Numbered from the stretch's first letter, positions 1 through 10,112 are shown. The stretch: DNA of 64,000 bases from Aureococcus anophagefferens (GCF_000186865.1 NW_008705562.1:3328135-3392134), one strand, 5' to 3'. Translations and numbers: made by a program. Notes: generated by a model from the sequence alone, not told the origin.

Positions 1-212
1 ATAATACGTCCCGTCCGCCGAAGCAGTTGGGAGTCGATGCATGTATTAGCTCTAGAATTACTACGGGTATCCATGTAGTAAGGGACTATCAAATAAACTA
101 TAACTGATATAATGAGCCATTCGCAGTTTCACAGTACAAAATCGTTTATACTTAGACATGCATGGCTTAATCTTTGAGACGAGCGTATGACTACTGGCAG
201 AATCAACCAGAT
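1..212 (-). rRNA. 18S small-subunit rRNA, 5' end only (partial)
   Basis: Read on the minus strand, the sequence starts with CTGGTTGATTCTGCCAG near 210 and runs through the conserved start of eukaryotic 18S rRNA (GCCATGCATGTCTAAGTATA-type block, then the CGAATGGCTCATTA block). It is cut by the window edge after about 212 nt, so most of the gene lies outside. The universal forward-primer site has T where most species have C (TGATTCTGCC), a variant seen in various protists. The mature 5' end is placed near 212 by the primer match and may be off by a few bases. Confidence 0.97.
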
Positions 213-1130
213 TGCTATTCCCACCGAAGGAACACAAAGTGTCCTTCAGTCGCGACTCGACCTCAGTATAAAACCGAGAGCCTTGGCGCTTTTTGCAAAT
301 AGCGTAGAGTGACAGTCGCCGAAGCAACCGTCGAACGACCGGTCCGACGAGACTCCAAAGGGCTTCCCCAATGGAACGTCGAACCAATCGATCGTGTCGA
401 AGGATCAACCTTCTCGCACTTTCAAGCGCCAAAACCGAGAGGACCAAACGAGCAAAGCACACCGACCTCGACGCCCGCCTGCGAGATGCAGAGCGAACAG
501 TCCATAGGCAACGGTCACCAGTATTCGTAGACTCCCGGAGTAGGGCCTTCGTTGCACGCTCAGCGACCGAGACCTGGTTCTACTAGAAAACCTATCTCGA
601 CCACTGGTCGCATGCGACTTGTGCACAATAGAACCGGTCCTACGAGTAGGACCACTCTTCGCATGGCGTACCAACGCAAGAGTCTTCTATCAGGTCGCGC
701 AGACTCAGCGAACTGACCTGGCGGTACTTCGTGGGACCGAGAGTAGCGAAACTCAAACCAGTCGACCACTCCGTAGTAAGACACTGATCATCCCCAAGCG
801 AGACCACTGATATCGACCAGTGGACCCACCCAAGAGACTCTCGTCAGTCTACTGAACCACTCGACTGTTCATTGCTGAACTGTCGACCGGCGGGGAGGCT
901 GAAACTCATTCGAATTTCTGCCTCCTCCATAAGGTATGCGCGAGGCGGCACACTGCGACAAAACGACATTTGCGGTCTGTCGAGTAGTCGCGATTTTTTC
1001 GACAGTATACTACAAAGCTCTGACTACTCGCCACTGTTGGTCAAAAATAGTGCTGCTATTTGCGGGTTGTCACACATTTATCCAGTCGCGGAGTAGTCAT
1101 ACGCTTCAATCTATCCAGTAAACCCGCGTC
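213..1130 (-). other. rDNA upstream spacer (5' external transcribed spacer / intergenic spacer)
   Basis: This stretch lies directly upstream of the 18S 5' end and has clearly lower GC than everything to its right. Only short, unrelated open frames occur on either strand. Short motifs recur (GACCACT/CGACCA variants) and there is a perfect 8-bp hairpin at 636-653 (GGTCCTAC ... GTAGGACC). This fits a 5' ETS plus part of an intergenic spacer. No promoter can be identified from sequence alone. GC rises sharply at about 1130, which I take as the edge of the rDNA unit. Confidence 0.7.
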
Positions 1131-2016
1131 GCACCGTTGGCAGCCCCGGGGCAGCCTCCCCAAGCTTGGCCATTTGGGGCAGCTTTCGGGCGCCGACGCC
1201 GCGCGGCACGTCGTCGCCGCCGCCCCGCGCGCCGACGCCGCCCTCCCGGCCGCCGCCACCGCCTCCGCGGAGCCCCCCGGGACCGTCCTCGGCCGCGGAC
1301 CCGCCGCGGCCGGCGTCGGCGACCGCGCTCTCGCGCCCGGGCAGCTTTCGGCTCGTCGCGGCGACGGCGCGGTCTGCGCGCGGCCCCGCGGTCCGCCGGG
1401 TTCCTCGGCGCCCTCTGAGGCTTTGATCCGCTCGTCGAACCCCTGGACCCGGTCACTGGCGCCGTCGCGAGCTCGCGCCGCGCCGAAATCGGTCCGCGCT
1501 CGCCGCTCCGAGAACGGGTTCCCGAGCAGGTCGGCCGCGCGCGGACCGCGGTGTCTTCGGGCTCCCGGAGCTCCAGCGCGGCGGGTCCGGGTCGGCGACG
1601 ACGCGGTCGTGCTTGGACCAAAATCTCGCGCCGAGCGGCGGCGGTCGAACGACGTCGCGCGGGCGTCGCTCCTCCGACGGGATCGACCGACCGGCTCGGG
1701 ACGGCCCGCGCGGCCGCGCGTGCGGGCGACTAGTCGTCGTCGAGCTCTTGGCCCGCGCAGCCGGTCTTGGCAATGATGCTCTGGAACCTCGGCGGACGAC
1801 CCGTCGACCGCGCGGCTAGCGCGTCGCAACGCGTCGCCCGCCGACCCCGTCCCGACGTACCGAACGATCCCGGATGCTGTCGACGACCGCCCTATGTCAG
1901 CGACGCGGGGCGGTAGCGCGCTCACGAAGTATCGCGGCGGATGGCGCGTGCGCGACAGAGGCCTAACGACCCTTACGAAACACGGACGTCCGTGGGGATG
2001 GAGCGGGGGCGCGCAA
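1131..2016. other. GC-rich stretch without a supportable gene
   Basis: Long open frames exist on both strands, but all are Arg/Ala/Pro-rich with no recognisable motif, as expected by chance at this GC content. It separates the rDNA spacer from the first protein gene. Confidence 0.5.
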
Positions 2017-3567
2017 TCAGTTCTTCCTCACGGGCCGCTGGAGCGCGCGGCCGCGGAGGCGCACGGGCGTGCCCGGCGCGTACGGCTTCTGGCCGCCGCC
2101 GAGGCCCCAAAAGGACGAGAGGAGGTTCGTCGCGCCGAGGACGACGAGGGCGACGAACATCGTCGCGAGGCGCTTCCGCCCCTTGGGCGTCGTCGGCGCG
2201 AGGGCCGCGACGACGCGCGGCGGCGACAGCGCGCCCTCGGCGAGGCGCCACGCGGGCCGGGCCTTCGCGCGGCCGAGCTCGGCCGCCGGCGTCGCGTACG
2301 TCGCGTCGATCTTGACGTCGTAGAGCCGCTCGAAGGGGTCGTCCGCCGGCGGGGACGTCGGCGTCGCCGGCTCCGCCGCGCTCCAGGGCAGCTCCGTCCG
2401 CGACAGCTCCGCCGGCGTCGTCGCGGGCTCCGGCGTCGCCGCGGGCGCCTCCGGCGTCGCCGCGGGCGCCGGCGTCGCCGCGGGCGCCGGCGTCGGCTCC
2501 TCGGGGACCGCCGACTCGACATTCGCGGCCGGCTCGGGCGTCGCGGCGGCCTCCGCGGCGGCCGCCTCCGGCACCGCCGGCTCGGGCGTCGCCGGCTCCG
2601 CGGGCGTCGCCGGCTCCGTGGGCGCCGCCGCCACCGCCGCGGCCGCTTCGGCGGCGGCGGCCTCCTCGAAGCGGCGGCGCGCCTTGGACCGCGGCGAGTC
2701 GCCCGCGGCCCAGGCCGCCGTGTCGGCGAGCGACCCCGAGTCGAGCGCGGTGACGACGGACGTGCCGCGGGGCTTGCCCGCGTCCGCGCGCGGCACGTTC
2801 GTCCAATCCCGGAGCGGCCGGCGGCGGCCGGGGATCTTCGCGAGCACCTCGCGCGTGTGCGTCCGGCGGTAGTGCGGCGACGACGCGGCGACGGCGTCGC
2901 GGATCGTCCGCTCGGCCTCCGACGCGACGACCGCGGGCGACCGCGGCGCCCAGGCCGCGCGCGGCGACGGCGGCGGCGGCGGCGGCTCGTCGACGGGCGA
3001 GACCGCGCCGAGGGGCCGCGCGACGACCGCGGACACCGCCGTCTCGCCCGCGCCGCCGGGCGAGAACGTCGCCGCCGGCAGCGGCGCGAGCCGCGGCGGC
3101 GTCGCCGGCGCCGCGGCCGCCTCGCGCCGCTTCTCCAGGCTGAGCCCGCGGTCGAAGCGCTCGCGGAAGGACGCCGCGGGCGCCGCCGCGGGCGGCGGCG
3201 CGGGCGGAGCCTCGAGCGGCGCGGGCGGCGCCTCGAGCGGCGCGGGCGGCGCCTCGAGCGGCGCGGGCGGAGCCTCGAGCGGCGCGGGCGGAGCCTCGGC
3301 GGTCGGCGGCGCGGCGATCGTCTCGACGGCCGGCGGCGCGGGAACGGCCTCGTCGACGACGGCCTTTAAAGAGATAGCGCTGACCCACCCCGCGACGGGC
3401 GTTACCAGGCGCACGCGCTTCTTGCCATACGGCAGGGTCTCGATCGCGTCGCTTTCGCAGCGCGTGCCGGGAGCCAAGTCCGCGATCTCGCGCGTGTCGA
3501 GAGAGGCGCCTTCGCGGACGAGGGCGCCCTTCTTGCGGACAATGTACATCGTTAGTTGCGCGGCCAT
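2017..3567 (-). CDS. SH3-like-domain, Pro/Ala-rich protein with C-terminal membrane segment
   Basis: The protein has 516 aa. Residues 7-70 look like an SH3b-type beta domain (MYIVRKKGALVREG ... GWVSAISLK). The middle is low-complexity Pro/Ala/Glu, including five tandem copies of EAPPAPL (about 88-125) encoded by a 21-bp repeat near 3200-3310. One hydrophobic segment near residues 468-490 (ATMFVALVVLGATNLLSSFW) suggests a tail-anchored or single-pass membrane protein. The ATG at 3567 is the first in a long uninterrupted frame. A second minus-strand gene at 12319-13350 has a similar N-terminal domain. Function is unknown; SH3b domains usually mediate binding. Confidence 0.7.
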   Translation of the reverse strand: MAAQLTMYIVRKKGALVREGASLDTREIADLAPGTRCESDAIETLPYGKKRVRLVTPVAGWVSAISLKAVVDEAVPAPPAVETIAAPPTAEAPPAPLEAPPAPLEAPPAPLEAPPAPLEAPPAPPPAAAPAASFRERFDRGLSLEKRREAAAAPATPPRLAPLPAATFSPGGAGETAVSAVVARPLGAVSPVDEPPPPPPSPRAAWAPRSPAVVASEAERTIRDAVAASSPHYRRTHTREVLAKIPGRRRPLRDWTNVPRADAGKPRGTSVVTALDSGSLADTAAWAAGDSPRSKARRRFEEAAAAEAAAAVAAAPTEPATPAEPATPEPAVPEAAAAEAAATPEPAANVESAVPEEPTPAPAATPAPAATPEAPAATPEPATTPAELSRTELPWSAAEPATPTSPPADDPFERLYDVKIDATYATPAAELGRAKARPAWRLAEGALSPPRVVAALAPTTPKGRKRLATMFVALVVLGATNLLSSFWGLGGGQKPYAPGTPVRLRGRALQRPVRKN

Positions 3568-3784
3568 CGCAGACGGCGTTGGGCGCTGCTCGATGGAGCG
3601 GATGCTGCTAATCGGTGCGGCCGGCGCTCATCGGCAACGGGCGGCTCGACTTCATGTTGCCGTCAAACAAGCAGGCCAAGGCGACACCTCAGAGTGAGCG
3701 CCCGCCGTCGACGCAGCCGCAGCAACCTCCAGTGCGACCGCAACAACTCGCAGCACTCGCAACACACGCCTCCAAACCACGTGC

Positions 3785-4774
3785 ATGCGCTTCTTCGCCA
3801 TGTCCGTGCTCTCGGCGCGGGCCCTGAGCACGACCCCAACAAAGCCCTTCGTCGTCGCCGTCGACGGCGTCGCGGAGCGCACGGCGCTCACGTCCAAGGA
3901 GTGGCTCACGGCGGGCCCGAGCGGCGCCTACACGACGGCGCGGACCTGCGCCAACGGCGCGCGGCTCTTCGAGTGGGACATGCACGTCGCGCGGACGGCG
4001 GAGAGCGTCGCGTCGATGGTCGCGGCGGCGCCGTCGGCCGCGGGCGCCGCGGCCGTGGCGGCCGCGGGCACGGCGGCGGCGCTGCGGCCGCGGCTCGAGG
4101 CGTCCGTGCGCGCGGCCGTCGACGCGTTCCGGGCCGATTCCGACGCGGACGAGCTCAAGGTCACCGTGCTCGTGGCCTGGGAGGAACAAACAACGGTCGC
4201 GGCGCACGTCGCGCCCCTGCCGCCGCCGCCCGCGCGGCCCGTGCGCGTCGAGGCGCGCGGCGCGCCGCGGTCCAACGCCGCGGCCAAGGACTCGAGCTGG
4301 GTCCGCGAGCGCGCGCCGCTCGAGGCGCTCATGGCCGCGTCGGCCGTCGGGCCCGTCAACGAGCTCCTGCTCCTCGAGGGCGGCCGCTACGCCCTCGAGG
4401 GGTCCCAGACGAACTTCTTCGCCGTGGAGGGCGGCGCGCTCGTCACCGCGGGCGACGGCGTGCTCTTCGGCACCGTGCGGCGCCTCGCGCTCGAGGTCTG
4501 CGCGCGCGAGGGCGTGCCCGTGGAGTTCCGCGCGCCGGACGTGAAGGCCGCGGGGACCTGGGACGGCGCGCTCGTGTCGTCGACGAGCCGCCTGCTCCTG
4601 CCCGTCGACGAGCTCTACGCGCCCGCGGAGGGCGAGCCGTCGCGGCCCGGCGACCTGCTCCGCGCGTTCGACAACAGCGACGGCGCGCTCGCCGCGAAGC
4701 TCGCGGCGCTCGTCGCCGCGGAGGTCGAGGCCCACTCGTCGCCCGTCGCGGCCTTCCCGGCGGCGGCGTCGTAA
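3785..4774 (+). CDS. Class IV (fold-type IV PLP) aminotransferase-like protein
   Basis: The protein has 329 aa. It resembles the plant/algal branch of the branched-chain aminotransferase / aminodeoxychorismate lyase superfamily. The diagnostic parts are PRSNAAAKDSSWVRER (about 161-176), whose Lys168 matches the PLP Schiff-base lysine, NELLLLEG (about 192-199), and LEGSQTNFFAV (about 204-214), the cofactor-phosphate loop region. The C-terminus keeps a VSSTSR loop typical of the fold. Likely a PLP enzyme on amino acids or amino-deoxychorismate; the substrate cannot be assigned. The N-terminal RARALSTTP-like stretch might be a weak organelle signal. It converges with the next gene. Confidence 0.8.
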   Translation: MRFFAMSVLSARALSTTPTKPFVVAVDGVAERTALTSKEWLTAGPSGAYTTARTCANGARLFEWDMHVARTAESVASMVAAAPSAAGAAAVAAAGTAAALRPRLEASVRAAVDAFRADSDADELKVTVLVAWEEQTTVAAHVAPLPPPPARPVRVEARGAPRSNAAAKDSSWVRERAPLEALMAASAVGPVNELLLLEGGRYALEGSQTNFFAVEGGALVTAGDGVLFGTVRRLALEVCAREGVPVEFRAPDVKAAGTWDGALVSSTSRLLLPVDELYAPAEGEPSRPGDLLRAFDNSDGALAAKLAALVAAEVEAHSSPVAAFPAAAS

Positions 4775-4782
4775 AAGTGAGC

Positions 4783-4965
4783 ACCGCCCCCCGATCCCGA
4801 CGTGTCCGCGGAGGCCGTCGCCGCGGCTCTGGAGGAGCGCGGGGACGGCCGTGGACGTCGTCGTGATGTTAAAATTAGGACCGCCCCCCGATCCCGACGT
4901 CGCCGTGGAGGCCGTCGCCGCGGCTCTGGAGGAGCGCGAGGACGGCCGTGGACGTCGTCGTGATG
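4783..4965. repeat. 97-bp tandem duplication at a convergent gene end
   Basis: The segment starting ACCGCCCCCCGATCCC at 4783 recurs at 4880 with few differences through GTCGTCGTGATG. The second copy overlaps the 3' coding end of the minus-strand nucleoside-phosphorylase-like gene; the first lies between the two convergent genes. It looks like a local tandem duplication. Confidence 0.85.
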
Positions 4966-6424
4966 GCGAACGCGTAGCCCGCGCGCGTCGCGTTCGCGCG
5001 CCCCTCCGGCGAGACCCAGGTCGCGTCCTCGAGCCAGACGTCGTCGGCGTAGCGCACGACGGGGTCGTGCGTGTAGTCGGCGACGCCGCGGACGTTCGCG
5101 CTCGGCAGGTGCGCGAAGTCCAGATAGGTCTCGCTGAGCTTGAGCACGGCCATCCAGCCCGCGCCCTCCATGGCCGAGATGGCGAGGACGTCGCGCTTCG
5201 ACGACGCGGCGCGGCTCGTGCCGTTCGGGTACGCGGCCGCGGTCTCCCGCATCAATTCCGCGACGTAGCCCCGCGCGAGCTCGTCGTAGGGCGCGCCGTT
5301 CCAGTAGGTCGCGCTCGTCGCCTCGCCGCAGACGTCGTAGCCCCAGGCCCGGGCGTCGCGTTTCTCCGCGCGCGCGTACGCGGCCGCCCACGACTCCGCG
5401 CCGCGCGCCGCGCCCGTCGCCGCCCAGTAGCCCGCCTCGAAGGCCCGGAGCTCCGGCGGCGCCCGGGGCGTGTGTTCGAGGTTCCGCGTCGCCGCGAGCA
5501 CCTCATCCGCTAAACTCGGCTCCGTGAAGTAGGAGCAGCCGAAGTCGCCGAAGAGGTCCCAGCGGTCGTGGAGGCTGCACCTGCGCCGGAAACGACCGGT
5601 GGAACGCCCCGTCCAGCAAAAACTTCTCTCGCTCGGTCACATCGAAGTCGTTTCGGCTGATTTTTGGACAATTCGTTTTCTCTCGGCGGGTTCCTTTTGG
5701 ACAGTGAAAGAACTATGTCAAAGTCGTGCAAAAACATGCATATTGAAGTCGTGTCGAACATTTTTGTTTCCCGCCCGGGGCTGCACGGCGCCTTCGCGCA
5801 CGCGTTCCGCGACCGCGCGGTCTCGGGCGCCTCGGCCAGCGCGCCCGGCGCGGGTTTCGCGTAGGGCTCGGCGGCCCAGAAGCAGCGCTGGCAGTCCCAG
5901 TCCGTCGCGAAGGGGCTCACGCAGACGTCGCCGAGACGCACGAGCTTGGCCGCGGCGCCTTGATTCGCGGCGCCGCAGGCGTCGCTGTCGAGGATGCCGC
6001 CGACGGCCGGCGAGCCCCCCGCCGTGCCCAGGAAGAGCACCTCGCGGGCCTCGGGCCCGTAGACGCGGAGCAGCGAGTCGAGGCAGAGCGCCGCGCGCGT
6101 CGCGCCGATGCCGGTCGTCACTATCAACACGGGCTGGCCCGCGACGTCGCCCCGGTGCGCCGTCGGGCAGAAGAGGTCCTCCTTCGCGACATCGATGGTC
6201 TCGAGGTCGTGGGCGACGTCGAGGAGCACGGCGGCCTCCGAGAAGCCGCCGATCATGTCGCCGGGGTCCGCCGAGAGGATGAGCGACAGGCGCCGGCGCC
6301 GCGGCGACCGCAGCGTCGCGCCGTAGAACGGCGAGCGGCGCGTGGACGCGTACAGGACGCAGGCCACGATCGCGCACGCCAGCGCGACGCCGCGGCGGAG
6401 GGCGTGGCCGCTCGAGCTGCCCAT
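4875..6424 (-). CDS. Nucleoside phosphorylase superfamily protein (NUP/bark-storage-protein-like), membrane-anchored
   Basis: Two exons (6424-5787 and 5580-4875) join into a 447-aa protein after removal of a 206-bp introner. The N-terminus has a signal-anchor (residues 10-27, GVALACAIVACVLYAS). It then matches the PNP/UDP phosphorylase fold: an early VLIVTTGIGATRAAL segment, a FLGTAGGS loop, and a late SAMEGAGWMAVL element like the substrate-binding MEG motif. Plant relatives include bark storage proteins and nucleosidases. Probably a secretory or lumenal nucleoside-cleaving enzyme; activity is unproven. The joined frame across the intron (APC|SLHDRWDLFGD) is uninterrupted. Confidence 0.78.
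5581..5786 (-). mobile_element. Introner, long family (copy 1), spliced intron of the NUP-like gene
   Basis: The intron begins with GTGCAGCC (plus-strand 5779-5786) and is followed in exon 2 by the identical 8 bases (5573-5580), a target-site duplication. The element itself (5581-5778, 198 bp) has imperfect terminal inverted repeats (CCGGGCGGGAAAC / GTTTCCGGCGCAG). It carries the family core TCCAAAAATCAGCCGAAACGA in the gene-sense direction. The donor GT comes from the duplication and the acceptor AG from the element. It is markedly lower in GC than the exons. Confidence 0.9.
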
Positions 6425-7343
6425 AATTGCTCAGAGAGTCACAGGTTCAAACTCGCTTCACCAACCGCGGCGCGCGCCCGCTGCCGCCGCACCGGTCGAC
6501 GTGCAGAGCCCGCGAGACGCCGGCCGACGTGCATCGCGCCAGTGCTGTCCGACGCTCGCGCGCGCGGAGACGCGGCCGCGTCGCACACCGCGGAGACGCG
6601 GCCGCGTCGCACAGTGTGTGGCAGGAAGCCGCGTGGCAGCCAGTGCGAGTCTCGGCGGATTATTACAAAGGAGGGGTACACGGGGCGTCGACAGGCTCGG
6701 AGGTCCCGCGGAGCGGGGCGCGGCGGGGAGCCCGGACGCGGCGCGGGCCGCGTTTCGCGGCGGCGCGGGCCTGTCGCAGTCTAGGCCAGGGGGTGGTGGG
6801 CCGCCGCGTGCGCACGCCGTGTGTCGACCGCCGCGCGCTGGAAGACGCGCTGGCCGCAGCCTGCGGAGAGGGAGCCGTGCTCCGAGACGACGCAGACGGA
6901 GTCGCCATCGTACGACGACGTCACGTCGCCGACAGGCTGCAGAGCGTTGTTCGAGCTGTGCGGGATGTCGGGCGAGAAGAGCAGGCGGCTGCTCGGCGTG
7001 AAGGAAGCCCTGCGGCGGGATCGGGACGTGACGGGAAGGTTTCGATCGAAGTTTGAAATTGGGGGCTTGTCTGCCGTTCGCGGCGCGCGCGCGCGCGACT
7101 CACCGGCACCAGCAAAGCGTGGGAATCAGCAAAGCGAATGAGATGGTACGCATGGTCGGAGGTGTCGTTGCTCGTGAACGCGTGCTGCCACAAGTCAGGG
7201 TTCTGGCGGCTTCACACCCTGAAGCTCGATCTCGGCACGCCGAACATCGATCTCGTCACCGGGGGTCTCGTGGAGGCCTTCGTGGGGGTCGTCACGAGTC
7301 GCCGGCCACACGCAGGCCTACACGCGCCCGATGGCATGGACGT
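6425..7343. other. Intergenic region between divergent/neighbouring minus genes
   Basis: No supportable gene. A 22-bp direct repeat GGAGACGCGGCCGCGTCGCA.. occurs twice (about 6567-6588 and 6591-6612) upstream of the NUP-like gene. Open frames here lack motifs. Confidence 0.45.
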
Positions 7344-8411
7344 TTACCCCCCGCCCCCGAGCAGGTCGAACTCGGCGCGGCAGTGGCGCGCGTACATGGC
7401 GTCGAACGCGTCCGCGGACCGCGCGAAGCAGGCCCAGTGCCGCCGCCGGTCGGCCGCGATCCCCGCGTCGGCGCTCCGCGCGTAGACGAGCAGCTGGGCC
7501 GCGGCGAGGGCGACGCGCTCGCCGAGCGGCGGCGCGACGCCGCAGCCCGCCGCGAGGAGCCCCGGCGCGTCGCGGAAGGGCCGCCCCGCGGCCGCGGCGG
7601 ACGCCGCGAGCGGCGAGGTCTCGCTCCCGGCGCCGAAGGCGACGGCGACGCGCGGCGGCGCGCCCGCGTCCGGCGCCGAGCCCCAGTGGAGCAGGCGGTG
7701 CGAGAAGGCCAGCACGCCGCCCATGGGCGCCGGCAGCGCGCGGACGTGGCGGAACGACGCGGGCCCCGCCGCGAAGCAGGCCTCGAGCGGCGACCGGCCG
7801 CCGTCGCCGGCCGCGTAGCCCGGGTCGCGGGCCCGGGGCACGCAGTAGAGGCAGGACGTCGCCGGCGTCGCGTCCGAGAGCGCGACCCAGGCCGTCGCGC
7901 AGCGCGGTGCGCCGTCGGCCGCGAAGCCGTCGGCGACGGCGCCGCCGACGTGCGCGGCGTCGTCGCGGTCGCGGTGCGGCGCCCAGCCCGCGGCCAGGGT
8001 CTGGGCGTTGCCGCCGGCCTTGACGTGGAAGGCCGCGAAGTCGAAGTTCACGGCGAGGTCCGCCGCGCCCCGGAGCGTGTGCGCGAGGCGGCCCCGGAGC
8101 ACCCAGGCCTCGTCGTAGACGAGGACGTAGATCGGCGGCCAGCCGGCCTCGCCGAGCGCGACGACGGCGTCGCCGAGCGCCGCGACGTCGACGCCCCAGC
8201 CGCCGCCGTCGTCGAAGAGGCCGCAGTCCTCGGGCGGCGCCAGCTGGAAGAAGCCGTCCGCGGCGAGCGCGGCGCGCAGCGCCGCGGGCGCCTCGTCCGT
8301 GCAGAACGGCACGAGGCCCCGCCTCAGGATGTGCCCGCTCGCCACGTGGAGCGACGGCGCGAACGCGAGCCAGTACTCGGGCGTGGCCCACTCGGCGCGG
8401 AAGGCGGCCAT
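7344..8411 (-). CDS. Phytanoyl-CoA-dioxygenase-like Fe(II)/2-oxoglutarate oxygenase
   Basis: The protein has 355 aa, a usual length for PhyH-type enzymes. The iron facial triad is visible as H146-R-D148 (in PHRDRDD) and a distal His in FSHRLLHWGS (His238 or His242). Arg254 (PPRVAVAF) is placed to bind 2-oxoglutarate. Other family-like pieces are FHVKAGG and the PAPMGGVLAFSH strand. No signal peptide is visible. The substrate is unknown. Confidence 0.75.
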   Translation of the reverse strand: MAAFRAEWATPEYWLAFAPSLHVASGHILRRGLVPFCTDEAPAALRAALAADGFFQLAPPEDCGLFDDGGGWGVDVAALGDAVVALGEAGWPPIYVLVYDEAWVLRGRLAHTLRGAADLAVNFDFAAFHVKAGGNAQTLAAGWAPHRDRDDAAHVGGAVADGFAADGAPRCATAWVALSDATPATSCLYCVPRARDPGYAAGDGGRSPLEACFAAGPASFRHVRALPAPMGGVLAFSHRLLHWGSAPDAGAPPRVAVAFGAGSETSPLAASAAAAGRPFRDAPGLLAAGCGVAPPLGERVALAAAQLLVYARSADAGIAADRRRHWACFARSADAFDAMYARHCRAEFDLLGGGG

Positions 8412-8599
8412 AGCGATTGCGGTCTGTTGTGCTCTGTTTGGCTGCTCGTGCTGCAGCGATGCGATCGCTGCGGTCTGTTGCGCTATCTTTGATACGTGTT
8501 TGCGTAGTTACGCGGCTATCACGCCGAGCGCGCACACATAGAGTCTACGCTCGCCGAAGTCAACAAAAAGCCACAAGTGCAAAAACGCCTGGGCCCGCG

Positions 8600-9652
8600 A
8601 TGCCCTCGACCTCCGCGCAGGCCAAGGCGCGCGGCTCGTCGCTCTACGCGGCCAAAGACTACGCTGGGGCCGCGCGCTGCTTCGGCGAGGCCATCGCCGC
8701 CGCGGGCCCCGCCGACGACGCGGAGCTCCACGTCTACTACGGCAACCGCTGCGCGTGCTACCAGCAGCTGCGCCGGTGGCGCGAGGCCCTCGAGGACGCC
8801 GAGGCGGCGACGTCCATCAAGCCCGGCTGGGCCAAGGGCTGGGCGCGCCTCGGCGCGTGCCTGCGCCAGGCCGGCCGCGGGAACGAGGCGCGCGCGGCGC
8901 TGGCCAAGGCCGCGGAGCTCGAGCCGGCGAACGCGTCGTACGCGCGCGCGGCGCGCGGCGACGCCGGCCCGGCCTTCGCCGCGGGCGACGGCGTCCTGGG
9001 CACGCTGGTCAAGGCCGCGGCGCACATCCAGGTCTGGTTCGCGGGCCTCGACGGCCTCAACAAGGTCGGAGTCGTCGTCGCCGTCGTCTTCGCGTTCTAC
9101 TTTGGCTTGATGATGGTCCAGAGCGCCGTCATGGGGCTCAAGCGCCTCGGCGTCGGCGGCCCGCGGTCGCGGCCCCGGGGCGTGCCGCCGCCGAGCGACC
9201 CCTACGAGCGCTACGCGGCGCCCGCGGCGGCGGGGCCCGCGTGCTGCGACAAATACGGCCGGCGCACGTACGGCGGCACCTACGACGCCTACGGCCGCCC
9301 GGCCCGGGGCCACCCGGACTACGCCGACGACGCCTACGGCGACGCCTACGACGCGCCGCCGCCGCCGCCGCGCCGGCCGTCGTCCTACGGGTCCTACGGC
9401 GGATCGTCGTCCTACGGCTCGGGCGGCGGCATGGGCATGATGGGCTTCGCGGCGATCATGGTCGCGGCCTGGAAGCTGCCGCCCTACTTCGGCCACGCGC
9501 CCTTCTTCGGCATGTCGCCGATGACCTTCATGTGGCTCGTCCAGATGCTCCAGAACCAGAACCGCCGCGGCGGCCGCCGCATGCCCATGGGCGGCATGGG
9601 GGGGCTCGGCGGCCTCGGCGGCTTCGGCCGCCGGCGGGGGATGTTCTTCTAA
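8600..9652 (+). CDS. TPR protein with membrane segment and Gly/Tyr-rich tail
   Basis: The protein has 350 aa from the ATG at 8600; the frame is open further upstream but has no better start. Residues 1-115 form three TPR units of the STI1/SGT type (AKARGSSLYAAKDYAGAARCFGEAI; YYGNRCACYQQLRRWREALEDAEAA; GWARLGACLRQAGRGNEARAAL). One hydrophobic helix follows at about 155-177 (VVVAVVFAFYFGLMMVQSAV). Next come Gly/Tyr/Pro repeats (DAYGRP, YGGSSSYGS), a second hydrophobic stretch (MGMMGFAAIMVAAWKLPPY) and a Met/Gly-rich end. Possibly a membrane-anchored co-chaperone; this is inference. Confidence 0.72.
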   Translation: MPSTSAQAKARGSSLYAAKDYAGAARCFGEAIAAAGPADDAELHVYYGNRCACYQQLRRWREALEDAEAATSIKPGWAKGWARLGACLRQAGRGNEARAALAKAAELEPANASYARAARGDAGPAFAAGDGVLGTLVKAAAHIQVWFAGLDGLNKVGVVVAVVFAFYFGLMMVQSAVMGLKRLGVGGPRSRPRGVPPPSDPYERYAAPAAAGPACCDKYGRRTYGGTYDAYGRPARGHPDYADDAYGDAYDAPPPPPRRPSSYGSYGGSSSYGSGGGMGMMGFAAIMVAAWKLPPYFGHAPFFGMSPMTFMWLVQMLQNQNRRGGRRMPMGGMGGLGGLGGFGRRRGMFF

Positions 9653-9707
9653 GAGGAGTTGGCTTCGTCGGAGGCTTTCCCAGCTAAAGGACGCTCAGCG
9701 CGCGCGG

Positions 9708-10112
9708 CTACAGCTCGTCGTGGCGGCCGAGCCGCTTGTCGACGAGCCTCTCGAGCGTGTCGACGTACTCGCCGCCGTAGTGGACGAGGTAGAAGGGCTC
9801 GGGATCGGCGAGCTTGCCGCCCGGCGGCCACCACTTGAGCATGGGGTACGCGTGGACGTCGAGCGTTTTAATCAACGCGGGCTCCGCGGGGCCGGAGAGC
9901 GACGCGAGCGCGACGTCGTCGCGCCGCAGGACGAGCTCGTCGAAGGCGCCGAGCAGGTGCTCCGCGCACATGTGCGCCGTCTTGCTGCAGAAGAGGGCGA
10001 GCACGGGCCGCTCGCCGCCGATGGCGTCCTCGAGGGCCGCGCCGGTGGTGATCTCCGCGTTGGCGGCCGCGGCGCCGCGCGCGGCGAGCGCGAATACGAT
10101 CAGCCGGAGCAT
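9708..10112 (-). CDS. ER-resident thioredoxin-fold protein ending in HDEL
   Basis: The protein has 134 aa. An N-terminal signal peptide (LIVFALAARGAAAA) is followed by a compact thioredoxin-like domain: a strand VLALFCSKTAHMC (36-49), then HAYPMLKWW with a likely cis-Pro at 90. The C-terminus is exactly HDEL, the ER-retrieval signal. The active site is atypical: instead of CxxC there are Cys42 and Cys49 six residues apart. It may therefore be a non-redox PDI-like chaperone or have altered redox chemistry. Convergent with the TPR gene, whose stop lies 55 bp away. Confidence 0.72.
   Translation of the reverse strand: MLRLIVFALAARGAAAANAEITTGAALEDAIGGERPVLALFCSKTAHMCAEHLLGAFDELVLRRDDVALASLSGPAEPALIKTLDVHAYPMLKWWPPGGKLADPEPFYLVHYGGEYVDTLERLVDKRLGRHDEL

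Noticed and set aside
1056..1925. Open frames on both strands next to the rDNA spacer
   Set aside because: Overlapping, low-complexity, no motif or start context; expected by chance at this GC.
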